Of a stretch of 64,000 nt of DNA, positions 52,845 through 60,602 are shown piece by piece. A model generated the notes under the pieces. It worked only from the letters and a program-made list of their open reading frames with translations. It had not been told where the DNA came from and did not search any database. Source of the DNA: Bacteroidales bacterium (lineage in GTDB: Bacteria; Bacteroidota; Bacteroidia; Bacteroidales; Lentimicrobiaceae); assembly GCA_016709025.1 (NCBI GenBank), contig JADJEQ010000037.1:231501-295500 (forward strand). Direction: 5' to 3'. Both the position numbers and the translations under genes were made by a program. How positions within the stretch are numbered: position 1 is the first letter of the stretch; each line of letters begins with the position of its first letter.

Positions 52845-53003
52845 TTGCTGAGTCAGCATGGCTAATCTGTAAATTCCGGTAAAAGAAAATCAGTCTGTTT
52901 CCTGAATAAAAAGTTCTTCTGTTGCCTGCCTGAATCATGCGAAATTTGCATTGGGAAGGAACAAATTATCGGAATTCACGTTAATACAAAAAACACAAAT
53001 AAC

Positions 53004-54242
53004 ATGAAAAAAAGTATACTTTCTCTCTCTGTAATCATATTGTTATTTCACGGAGTCCAGGCCCAGATCAACCTGATAGGGTCGAGTGCTTCACAGAATC
53101 CGGATGTGATCAGCATCGTAAAATGGCAGGCACTCGATTCTGCTTCACTTACGAGCTATCCGACTGTTCTCGAAGCCTACCTTTTCGGATCTTCCGTATT
53201 CGATTCATGGAACGGCAACTATTATTTAACGGGCATCAGCGCCGACACCAGCGGCCTGCTTTCATTCAATTCAGGAACGGATACCTATACGATCAGCGGT
53301 TACTCTTCATTTTCCAACATTACGGAAATCGACATGAGTACCGGCAAAATCTACAACCTGACCTCTGATTCTATCGGCTATTTCAGTGTAAATGAATATG
53401 ATATCAGGACCGGAACAGATAGTTTGCTGGGCGTGATTTTTGAGCCCGGCATTATTGGAATAGTTGCAGATGCAACCGGATTTGATTCCAACAATGGCAT
53501 TCTTTATTATGTCGGTTACGACAATTCGCCCAATTACTGCCTTTACGCGATTTCCGTCAGAAGCAATGATTTTACATTTACCAAAACAACTCTCACCACT
53601 GTGGCACCAGGGAACAATTTCACCGGGCTAAACTACGACAACATCAACAACACGCTGTATGCATTGAATGCACGGTTTGATTCGACCTGGAACTATGCCG
53701 GCAGTTACGTTGTTGAAATCGATAAAATAGCCGGAGATGTTATCACAAGAGGCTCCCTGGCCGAATTCCCTTATTTTGTGGGGGGCTCATCATCATTTGA
53801 TCAAAACTCGGGAAGCCTTCTTTTGGTTGGGATTGACAGTAGTTTTGCGGCAAAAATGATTGTTTTCGATACCTATACCAATTCTTATCAAACCGGATAT
53901 GTACCCGGGAATGTTTCAGAAATCGTTTGTGATAATTCGTCTTTTGCCAGAAGCACTTATACAACCACCTCAGTCCGGGACATCGAAACAACTTCTCTGA
54001 AGCTTTATCCGAATCCGGCTGGAAAAACAATCACCCTTTCTGATATAAATACATCTGCCGGTGAAGCACGGGTAAGTATCTTCAGCCTGAACGGACAGCT
54101 TGTTTATGAGGAGAATGTTTATGTCAGTTCCTCTGTAATATTAGATGTAAGCTCGCTGAAATCAGGCACCTATCTGCTGAAAATGGTAAGTAATGACGGG
54201 GTTGAAACCCGCAAATTGATTGTAAATCAGAGTCTGAATTAA
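53004..54242 (+). CDS. T9SS-sorted protein of unknown function
   Basis: A 412-residue secreted protein. Signal peptide MKKSILSLSVIILLFHGVQAQ; the central 300 residues alternate short strands (FDSWNGNYYLTGISADTSGL; NGILYYVGYDNSPNYCLYAI) and resemble a beta-propeller without an assignable family; the last ~85 are a type IX sorting domain (LKLYPNPAGKTITLSDINTS; SLKSGTYLLKMVSNDG). It follows the cupredoxin-BACON gene by 159 bp. Surface function unknown. Confidence 0.8.
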   Translation: MKKSILSLSVIILLFHGVQAQINLIGSSASQNPDVISIVKWQALDSASLTSYPTVLEAYLFGSSVFDSWNGNYYLTGISADTSGLLSFNSGTDTYTISGYSSFSNITEIDMSTGKIYNLTSDSIGYFSVNEYDIRTGTDSLLGVIFEPGIIGIVADATGFDSNNGILYYVGYDNSPNYCLYAISVRSNDFTFTKTTLTTVAPGNNFTGLNYDNINNTLYALNARFDSTWNYAGSYVVEIDKIAGDVITRGSLAEFPYFVGGSSSFDQNSGSLLLVGIDSSFAAKMIVFDTYTNSYQTGYVPGNVSEIVCDNSSFARSTYTTTSVRDIETTSLKLYPNPAGKTITLSDINTSAGEARVSIFSLNGQLVYEENVYVSSSVILDVSSLKSGTYLLKMVSNDGVETRKLIVNQSLN

Positions 54243-54265
54243 GATAAAATAGCCCGAAAGAAAAG

Positions 54266-54293
54266 AAGGTTAAGGTTAAGGTTAAGGTTAAGG
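54266..54293. repeat. telomere-like GGTTAA hexamer repeat
   Basis: Four to five tandem copies of AAGGTT on the + strand, directly after the T9SS gene. The complementary wording occurs at 50130-50167. Confidence 0.8.
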
Positions 54294-54344
54294 CTTGGCA
54301 CCTCACAGTGCGGATGAGAAATTTCAATATTAAAACATAGCAAG

Positions 54345-54746
54345 ATGCAAACAGGCACTGCTGAAAATCCATGGAAACTGAAGACTCCTCCCCTCTCCTC
54401 TGAGTTTACCATGCATAAAGACACCAGGGATGGGAAAGAAATCCTGGTTTGTACGGTCGGTAAAACAGTTCTGTTTTATGACTACCGGTGTATCCACGAT
54501 CTTCATGAAATGCTGAAACAACACGGTGACTGGATGGAACTGGGCAGTGCCGATGAGCAGAAACCTGCAAAAGAAGGCACGGTTGAAGCCTGGGGACGTT
54601 CTGAATCCAACCCGGTTGCTGGTTGGTATGGCCTGAAAAAGGGACTTCGCGGAAGGTTTGGCATGTATGTGCCACCATTGATGGAAGCGCTTGGGTTGGC
54701 AGAGCTGACACATGAAGCAAAAGGGAATAAAATGAAGGCCATTTAA
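54345..54746 (+). CDS. conserved hypothetical protein paired with a TfoX-like protein
   Basis: A 133-residue soluble protein. Internally it reads like a conserved family: PPLSSEFTMHKDTRDGKEIL and GKTVLFYDYRCIHDLHEMLK, then DEQKPAKEGTVEAWGRSESN and GWYGLKKGLRGRFGMYVPPL, ending LMEALGLAELTHEAKGN. I recall similar proteins of unassigned function in other Bacteroidota, but cannot name a domain with certainty. The TfoX-like gene begins 15 bp downstream, so they are probably co-transcribed. The charged core and lack of signal peptide imply a cytoplasmic location. Confidence 0.75.
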   Translation: MQTGTAENPWKLKTPPLSSEFTMHKDTRDGKEILVCTVGKTVLFYDYRCIHDLHEMLKQHGDWMELGSADEQKPAKEGTVEAWGRSESNPVAGWYGLKKGLRGRFGMYVPPLMEALGLAELTHEAKGNKMKAI

Positions 54747-54761
54747 CAAACAATCCTACCC

Positions 54762-55109
54762 ATGGCATACAATGAAAATCTGGCCGACAGAACAAGGGAA
54801 ATTATAGCCCTTACACATGATCGGGTGGAAGAAAAGAAGATGTTTGGTGGTCTTTGTTTTATGGTAAACGACAAAATGTGCCTGGGAGTGATGAATGACC
54901 GCCTGATGGTTCGCCTTAATCCCGATAGGTATGATGAAGTGATTGAACTGGATGGATGCCGGCCCATGGATTTTACCGGCAAAACCATGAAAGGATACGT
55001 TTATGTTGAAATGGAAAGCCTGGCGTCACACAAGCAACTGCAATACTGGGCTGACCTGGCGCTTGAATACAATCAGGTTGTAAAACCATCTGTAAAAAAG
55101 AAAAAATAG
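54762..55109 (+). CDS. TfoX/Sxy N-terminal domain protein
   Basis: A 115-residue protein with the TfoX_N pattern: LADRTREIIALTHDRVEEKK, MFGGLCFMVNDKMCLGVMND, RLMVRLNPDRYDEVI, PMDFTGKTMKGYVYVEMESL. In gammaproteobacteria TfoX controls competence, but stand-alone N-domain proteins outside them have no proven function. It follows the hypothetical protein by 15 bp and is followed by a hairpin-rich element. Confidence 0.85.
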   Translation: MAYNENLADRTREIIALTHDRVEEKKMFGGLCFMVNDKMCLGVMNDRLMVRLNPDRYDEVIELDGCRPMDFTGKTMKGYVYVEMESLASHKQLQYWADLALEYNQVVKPSVKKKK

Positions 55110-55169
55110 ATCGTTACTTCGCTGCTTGTCTAAAAATATGATCTCGCCCAAAAATCATATACTGTAATT

Positions 55170-55314
55170 TTGAGTCCACTCCGAAAAGTCATTTGACCCC
55201 CTATTCCCCGTAGGGGGAACATCCTAATTCAATGATTTTCAGATGTTCCCCTTTGGGGTCACGAATCAAACATCTGAAAATCATTGAATTTCTTACTTTT
55301 CGTTGTGGACTCAA
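55170..55314. mobile_element. 145-bp nested inverted-repeat element
   Basis: Outer arms TTGAGTCCACTCCGAAAAGT (55170-55189) and ACTTTTCGTTGTGGACTCAA (55295-55314) are complementary at 18 of 20 positions. Inside, AATTCAATGATTTTCAGATG plus TT (55226-55247) is a perfect 22-bp complement of 55269-55290. A further CCCCCTATTCCCCGTAGGGGG hairpin lies at about 55196-55217. It is probably a MITE-like remnant or a structured RNA; there is no coding capacity. Confidence 0.7.
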
Positions 55315-55368
55315 TTTTTTAGTTCAAAACCAGGCCTTTGACTTAAATTTTACCCTCCCCGAATTCCT

Positions 55369-55427
55369 AACTATTATTTTTAGTTAATAAACTATATTTT
55401 TTAGTTGACAAACTACAATTTATAGTT
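55369..55427. promoter_or_regulatory. three phased operators of the BlaI-type repressor
   Basis: Three 17-bp sites start exactly 21 bp apart: AACTATTATTTTTAGTT (55369), AACTATATTTTTTAGTT (55390) and AACTACAATTTATAGTT (55411). Each is an imperfect inverted repeat AACTA...TAGTT. Two helical turns between starts puts all three on one DNA face. The last two overlap the candidate promoter, which suits repression by the BlaI protein encoded 22 bp downstream. Confidence 0.75.
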
Positions 55428-55434
55428 ATATTTG
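55405..55434 (+). promoter_or_regulatory. promoter of the BlaI/M56 operon
   Basis: TTG at 55405-55407 (-33 region, GTTGA) and TATATTTG at 55427-55434 (-7 box) are 19 bp apart, close to the Bacteroidota consensus. The start codon at 55450 is 15 bp after the -7 box, so the leader is very short. Confidence 0.65.
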
Positions 55435-55449
55435 CATTAAAATTATCCA

Positions 55450-55821
55450 ATGAAAAAAATTACTGCCAAAGAAGAAGAGATCATGGACTTTTTCTGGGAG
55501 AAAGGGAACCTCTTCGTTAAGCAGCTGCTGGATTATTATCCTGAGCCAAAACCGCACTACAATACAATATCTACAATGGTAAGGGCCCTGGAGGAAAAGG
55601 GATACCTGGGCTATCATTCCTTTGGAAATACTTACCAATATTATCCGCTTATCTCTAAGGAAACCTACAATCGCCAGAATCTCAGGAATATGATTCACCG
55701 GTATTTCGGAAATTCCTACAAAAGGGTTGTATCGGCACTTATTGAAGAAGAGGATTTGTCGCTGGAGGAACTCAGGGAATTGATCCATGAAATTGAGAAT
55801 AAACGAAATATCAGGCCATAA
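55450..55821 (+). CDS. BlaI/MecI-family transcriptional repressor
   Basis: A 123-residue winged-helix repressor: ITAKEEEIMDFFWEKGNLFV, then PHYNTISTMVRALEEKGYLG as recognition helix and wing, and a C-terminal helical dimerisation domain (FGNSYKRVVSALIEEEDLSL; ELRELIHEIENK). In the bla/mec systems the repressor is cleaved when its membrane partner senses a ligand. The following gene encodes an M56 membrane metallopeptidase and overlaps this stop (TAATG), the classical pair. Three phased operators precede the gene, so it probably represses its own operon. Confidence 0.93.
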   Translation: MKKITAKEEEIMDFFWEKGNLFVKQLLDYYPEPKPHYNTISTMVRALEEKGYLGYHSFGNTYQYYPLISKETYNRQNLRNMIHRYFGNSYKRVVSALIEEEDLSLEELRELIHEIENKRNIRP

Positions 55822-57221
55822 TGGACGCCTTCATTCTTTACACACTGAAATCGTCATGCTGTCTTTCAGCCGGATATCTGTTGTACATCCTGTTGATCAG
55901 GCGCAAAACATTTCATCGGATAAAAAGATTTGTTCTACTGGCCATCATCCTCTCATCGCTGATTATTCCTGAGTTAACACTACAGATTAGCCCGGGAAGG
56001 GAAGATATCGTTTTTGAACAACAGAAACCGGCTTTTTTATCTGCGATACAATCGGTTATCCCTGAAAAACCAGATTCAACAACACTAACACAAGCACCTG
56101 AAAACAAAACAGGCAACCTGGTCCAACTGATTTATCTGGCCGGATTTACGATTCAGATAATTCTGCTTTTAAACGCAATGCGTAGAATTTTTATTCTTTT
56201 TCGCAAATCAGATAAGATAAAATACAAAGGCCTCAGGCTTGCTTTTATACCTCAGAATATCTCTCCTTTTTGTTTCGGAAGATATATCATGATCTCTGAA
56301 AAAGATTTTCAAGAGCACGGGGATAAAATCATAAGACATGAACAAACACATCTGAACGCATTGCATGGATTTGATTTAATTATTACTGAAATATATCTGG
56401 CGCTGACATGGTACAATCCATTCGTATGGCTGATGCGCTTTGAAATAAAGCAAAACCACGAATTTGAAGCTGACCGAAATGTGGTAAGAACCGGGTTTGA
56501 GCCATCGGATTATCAATTATTGCTGGTTAAAACAGCCGTTGGGGAGCACCGCTTCAGACTGGCCAATCAATTCAATCAAATAAACATCAAAACCCGTATC
56601 AACATGATGAATAAAAGGAAATCCAGTTCCCTGGCGATGCTCAGAATTATGTTTTTTATCCCGCTCATCGCCCTGATGGTGCAGGTGTTTGCTCAAAAGG
56701 AGATCATCACCTCAGGTTCGGATGGGAAAGTCAATTCCAACAGAAAGTATCTCTCATTAAATACTGACCAGTTAAAATCACTGGGATTTGAATGGACCCG
56801 TTCAGGACTATTCTACAAAAACAACCGCTTGGACAGGAAGGATAAAAGCACCCTATGCCTGTATTTTACGGACAGCACTTATAGTGCAAGCATCATTCTG
56901 CAAAAAGGTGAAAAAATTTCCGGCCATTCGCTTCCTGAAAAATTTCTGAAAAAGCTGAAACCCACGAATTTTGATTTTTATCCTGTGGCTGTCACAAGTT
57001 TCAATGGATTCCGGACACTGGATATGACTGCTTCTCTTAATAATTCCAGCGAAGAATTGCTGCCAGTCCAGATCAACCTCGCTGAACTGAATGCATGTAA
57101 CAGAAAAGATACATTGGTATTCTGGTTCAGAATGACAGAAACTTTAAGGAAATTACTCCCACCTGAGGTGAATGCAACAGCTTTTCTACAACCTTGTCCC
57201 GAAAATCCGCCTAACAAATAA
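55821..57221 (+). CDS. BlaR1/M56-family membrane metallopeptidase
   Basis: A 466-residue membrane protein with helices near 5-25, 35-52, 95-115 and 275-295. The gluzincin zinc site is HEQTH (His173 and His177) with a downstream glutamate in NHEFEADR (Glu214), as in the M56 peptidases of BlaR1/MecR1. The extracellular C-terminal part (about 300-466) is not a penicillin-binding domain: no SxxK or KTG is visible, so the inducer is probably not a beta-lactam. It most likely cleaves the BlaI-type repressor encoded just upstream. A poorly conserved periplasmic region of this kind is common in Bacteroidota. Confidence 0.9.
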   Translation: MDAFILYTLKSSCCLSAGYLLYILLIRRKTFHRIKRFVLLAIILSSLIIPELTLQISPGREDIVFEQQKPAFLSAIQSVIPEKPDSTTLTQAPENKTGNLVQLIYLAGFTIQIILLLNAMRRIFILFRKSDKIKYKGLRLAFIPQNISPFCFGRYIMISEKDFQEHGDKIIRHEQTHLNALHGFDLIITEIYLALTWYNPFVWLMRFEIKQNHEFEADRNVVRTGFEPSDYQLLLVKTAVGEHRFRLANQFNQINIKTRINMMNKRKSSSLAMLRIMFFIPLIALMVQVFAQKEIITSGSDGKVNSNRKYLSLNTDQLKSLGFEWTRSGLFYKNNRLDRKDKSTLCLYFTDSTYSASIILQKGEKISGHSLPEKFLKKLKPTNFDFYPVAVTSFNGFRTLDMTASLNNSSEELLPVQINLAELNACNRKDTLVFWFRMTETLRKLLPPEVNATAFLQPCPENPPNK

Positions 57222-57431
57222 GCCAATGCAAAACCGGGACAACTGATTATCTTCTTTGTTTCCAATCTGCAGATGAGCAGGGTATTCAAACTAAAATTGC
57301 TATAAATGAAACCATTTCCGGATGTGCCCGGGATGACTGAATTTGATATTATACAGGTGAGTTTTAAAGAACAAAATGCGAACCTTTAACCCCTTTTTGT
57401 GTTTACCAATTCTTACAGGTAATTTTAAATT

Positions 57432-57821
57432 ATGAATCCTGTTGAATCATTTATATACAGGTATGAGGGACAGCAAAGAGAGATTATGCTGTACTTTTAT
57501 CAATTACTTTCTGAACAGCCGGGTGTTATCGCAAAGATTTCCTTTGGCATTCCCTTCTTTAACCGGAAATCCTGGGTCTGTTACCTGAATCCTAAAAAGG
57601 ATGGGAGCGTAGAATTGGCCTTTACCCGCGGAAACGAACTTTCAAACCATTCCGGTCTGCTGAAAGCCGGAAATCGCAAATTAGTCAGGGGAATAGTGTT
57701 CAATTCCCTGAAAGATATTCCGTTTGACGAAATCAACGAAATCATACAGGAAGCTCTGCTGTTGGATGAGAAAGTGCCATACCAGATAAAGGACATCTTC
57801 TTCAAAAAAAACACACGCTGA
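57432..57821 (+). CDS. DUF1801-family protein
   Basis: A 129-residue soluble protein of the DUF1801 (YdhG/YdeI-type) family: YRYEGQQREIMLYFYQLLSE, KISFGIPFFNRKSWVCYLNP, VELAFTRGNELSNHSGLLKA, RKLVRGIVFNSLKDIPFDEI. The fold resembles small ligand-binding proteins, and no enzymatic function is established. It is a single gene with gaps of 210 bp before and 104 bp after. Confidence 0.85.
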   Translation: MNPVESFIYRYEGQQREIMLYFYQLLSEQPGVIAKISFGIPFFNRKSWVCYLNPKKDGSVELAFTRGNELSNHSGLLKAGNRKLVRGIVFNSLKDIPFDEINEIIQEALLLDEKVPYQIKDIFFKKNTR

Positions 57822-57925
57822 AAAGACTTTAGATTGGTTGCTGTTTTTATTTTAACAGAGAACTAAAAGCCCATATTTCTGTTTTCATTTTAGTCTGTAT
57901 ATTTATACAATGCAATCAATGTACT

Positions 57926-59539
57926 ATGTTGAAAATCTACCTCTTCACAGCGCTTTTATTTACAGCTCATCTGGCCGGAGCCCAATCATGGAAAACCTAC
58001 CCTTACCATGAGGAAGGCACACTGATCTTTTTCCCGCAGGACGAAGGCCGTCATCCGGCAGAACCCACTGAATGGTGGTACACCAATGCTTTCCTCACAG
58101 GCTTAACTACAGGTAAGGAGTATTCGGTGATGTTGTCCTATTTTTACTATCCGGCCCTGGGTTTTGATGGCTTCCGGATTTTCAACCTTGCCGATGAGAC
58201 CTCTGGCCAGTTCTTCACGGAAGCCCTCCCCTGCGTTTACCCGGTAATGTCGCAGGATCACCTGAATATACAGGCCCAGGTGTATACGGGTGGCAGTGAA
58301 CAGTGGACCACCCTGGAGGACGACCAGGGCAATCTGATCCCGTTTGAATATCAGCTGAATGCAACTTCGGAATCAGGAAGCATTGATCTTACTTACGCCT
58401 CCCTCAAGAGGCCGCTGATGATCAACGATTCGGGCTTCGTTTACCAGGGGGCGGAAGGCTATTCCTATTATTATTCTCTCTCCACGCTGGATGTCAACGG
58501 CACCCTGACATTGAACGGAATTACTGAACCCGTAAGCGGCAAAGCATGGATCGACCGCCAGTATGGCACCTTTAATCCCAGTATCGGTGAGCAATATGAA
58601 TGGTTTTCATTGCAGCTTTCCAATGGAATGGATCTGAATATCTGGGAACTTTTCACACCTCAAAACAGCATCCCCGACACTTCAACTTACAGGCATTTCA
58701 GTATTTACCTCAATGATTCCTCTTCATATTCCAGCTCTGATTTTACGCTCGAACGCTTACAATATATTTTCATGCCTGACCAGGAGAAATGCTATTCCAG
58801 GGAGTGGCATTTTGTTCACGACACGATTGACCTAACGTTCACCACCCTGCATGACAACCAGGAAGTTATGCTGCCTTTCAGGTTTTACGAGGGAAGTGTG
58901 GATGTTACCGGGACCGTAGGTACTGAAACAGTTACAGGAGTTGGATTCGCGGAACTCGTCCACGCTTATCAACATCCTGAAATTGAAATAGCTGACCAGA
59001 CCAAAAACCTGGCTAAGAGCGGGTTATACACCATTATATGGGACCTGCTTAATCCCGATGACGGCAGACCCGTGTATTACGATGTTGGGTTAAGCCTGAA
59101 CGACAGTCTGAGCTATGAACTAATTGCACAACATCTAACCGACACCTCCTGGATCTGGGACAATTCATCCGTTCCGCCCGGCACCCCCTTTTGGGTTATG
59201 ATTTCGGGTTACTCTACGGATACAACCCTCACGGGAAGCGATTCAACCACAACAGCGCTGATTACCGGTGTATCAGAACCGGAATTCCGGAATTCCGGCC
59301 GAACGTTAACGATATCTCCCAATCCGGTCACCGGTCAATTCAGAATTTACTCAACATCCGACCTTACCAATTCTGAATTTATACTCTATAATCAGGAAGG
59401 GAAGCGGGTGATGATGTCTGAGGATTTTACAGGAAGCGAAATGCTGCTTGACAGAGGAAATCTGAAAAGCGGAATTTATTATTACACAATCATGCGCGGA
59501 AAAGAATTGATTCACGCCGGAAAACTGGTTTTTGAGTAA
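57926..59539 (+). CDS. T9SS-sorted CrtC/lipocalin-like protein
   Basis: A 537-residue secreted protein. Signal peptide MLKIYLFTALLFTAHLAGAQ; then a two-lobed lipocalin-like barrel of the CrtC/AttH type: TEWWYTNAFLTG near the start, SGKAWIDRQYGTF in the middle and GVGFAELVHAYQ before the linker. A type IX sorting domain ends the protein (ISPNPVTGQFRIYSTSDL; LKSGIYYYTIMRG). CrtC hydrates carotenoids; AttH relatives bind hydrophobic molecules. A secreted homologue with a T9SS tail suggests a lipid- or pigment-binding or modifying role on the cell surface; this is inference. Confidence 0.83.
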   Translation: MLKIYLFTALLFTAHLAGAQSWKTYPYHEEGTLIFFPQDEGRHPAEPTEWWYTNAFLTGLTTGKEYSVMLSYFYYPALGFDGFRIFNLADETSGQFFTEALPCVYPVMSQDHLNIQAQVYTGGSEQWTTLEDDQGNLIPFEYQLNATSESGSIDLTYASLKRPLMINDSGFVYQGAEGYSYYYSLSTLDVNGTLTLNGITEPVSGKAWIDRQYGTFNPSIGEQYEWFSLQLSNGMDLNIWELFTPQNSIPDTSTYRHFSIYLNDSSSYSSSDFTLERLQYIFMPDQEKCYSREWHFVHDTIDLTFTTLHDNQEVMLPFRFYEGSVDVTGTVGTETVTGVGFAELVHAYQHPEIEIADQTKNLAKSGLYTIIWDLLNPDDGRPVYYDVGLSLNDSLSYELIAQHLTDTSWIWDNSSVPPGTPFWVMISGYSTDTTLTGSDSTTTALITGVSEPEFRNSGRTLTISPNPVTGQFRIYSTSDLTNSEFILYNQEGKRVMMSEDFTGSEMLLDRGNLKSGIYYYTIMRGKELIHAGKLVFE

Positions 59540-59607
59540 CCTTCTGAACATCCTGAACAAAAGAAAAATCATCTGCCTCAAATTAGTTGTCCCGAAACTA
59601 AACAGCA

Positions 59608-60288
59608 ATGAAAAACAAACTTATCACCGGATTACTGATCATTGCAGTGTTTTCTGTTGTGAAAGGATTCAGCCAGAATAGTTGCGAGGTAATGAAACAG
59701 GCCCTGACGGGAACATACACTGGTGGGTGTAAAAAAGGGCTGGCACATGGCAAAGGAATTGCACAAGGAGCCGACCGTTATGAAGGGCAATTTAAAAATG
59801 GATTGCCCGATGGCGAAGGAACCTATTACTGGTCGGGCGGGGAGATTTACCGTGGCGACTGGAAAGAAGGCAAACGTCACGGAATCGGCATCTATACCTT
59901 TCATGGAACCGGCAGTGACACCATCAGGGACGGGCATTGGGTCAATGATCATTACGCGGGACCGGTTGTGCCGAAACCGCAGGTAATTTCGAAAGAAGGT
60001 GTTGACCGTTTCACATTTAAAAAAGGCGGCGATGCCACACACAGGGTAATGATCAATATGTACCAGAACGGGGCCCGGAACATGGGAATCAGCAACCTTA
60101 TGCTTTCATCATCAAGCGGCTATGAGTCAACCCTCGGGCCAGCCACAGGATTTGAAGAGGTTACCTTCCCTGTAATAATTAAGGTCATGTATTCAACACC
60201 GAATAAGACCAATACAACAGAAGTCTATGTAAAGTTTGAATTTAAAATTTCAGAACCCGGAGATTGGACCGTGGATCTTCATAATTGA
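59608..60288 (+). CDS. exported MORN-repeat protein
   Basis: A 226-residue protein with a signal peptide (MKNKLITGLLIIAVFSVVKG, cleavage near FSQ). Residues about 32-120 contain three to four MORN repeats (YTGGCKKGLAHGKGIAQG, YEGQFKNGLPDGEGTYYW, YRGDWKEGKRHGIGIYTF). The remaining ~100 residues (DRFTFKKGGDATHRVMINMY; VTFPVIIKVMYST) form a beta-rich domain I do not recognise. MORN repeats bind partner proteins or membranes in other systems. It follows the CrtC-like gene by 68 bp and may share its transcript. Confidence 0.85.
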   Translation: MKNKLITGLLIIAVFSVVKGFSQNSCEVMKQALTGTYTGGCKKGLAHGKGIAQGADRYEGQFKNGLPDGEGTYYWSGGEIYRGDWKEGKRHGIGIYTFHGTGSDTIRDGHWVNDHYAGPVVPKPQVISKEGVDRFTFKKGGDATHRVMINMYQNGARNMGISNLMLSSSSGYESTLGPATGFEEVTFPVIIKVMYSTPNKTNTTEVYVKFEFKISEPGDWTVDLHN

Positions 60289-60403
60289 TTGGATTGCGGA
60301 TTGCGGATTGCGGATTACCTTCGGTGAACTCCCTTCGGTCGGTTGCGGATTGCGGATTTCGGATTGTGCAAAGAAAGTAAGGACGCACTTCGACTTCGCT
60401 CAG
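60287..60403. repeat. GATTGCGGATT microsatellite and CTTCGACT repeat
   Basis: Tandem GATTGCGGATT units begin at the MORN-gene stop (60287-60315), then TTACCTTCGGTGAACTCCCT and TCGGTCGGTTGCGG, then CTTCGACTTCGCTCAG at 60388-60403. CATGCTCCATGCCCTGAGCCC-type microsatellite (about 60473-60525) reverses that of the 10.4 kb tract. No gene is supported in 60289-60602; an in-frame upstream extension of the next gene runs through this repeat. Confidence 0.75.
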
Positions 60404-60602
60404 TGTGACAGGGGGGCGATGGACGGAACTTTTAGAAATTAGACATTGGAAATTGGAAATTCTTTCCTGCCCCATGCTCCATGCCCTGAGCCCTGTGCTC
60501 TGCGCCCTGTGCCCTGAGCCCTGTGCCAACATCTGGCCATCATCTTTGTTTTTTATGTATCTTCGTAGGTTACATAAAAGCAATCTTCTGATTAATCATA
60601 CT

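Noticed and set aside
54266..54293. Telomere-like GGTTAA repeats as a replicon end
   Set aside because: Only about five copies within continuous sequence between ordinary genes.
60405..60602. N-terminal extension of the LpxR-like protein
   Set aside because: It is translated from microsatellite repeats; the lipoprotein signal begins at 60603.
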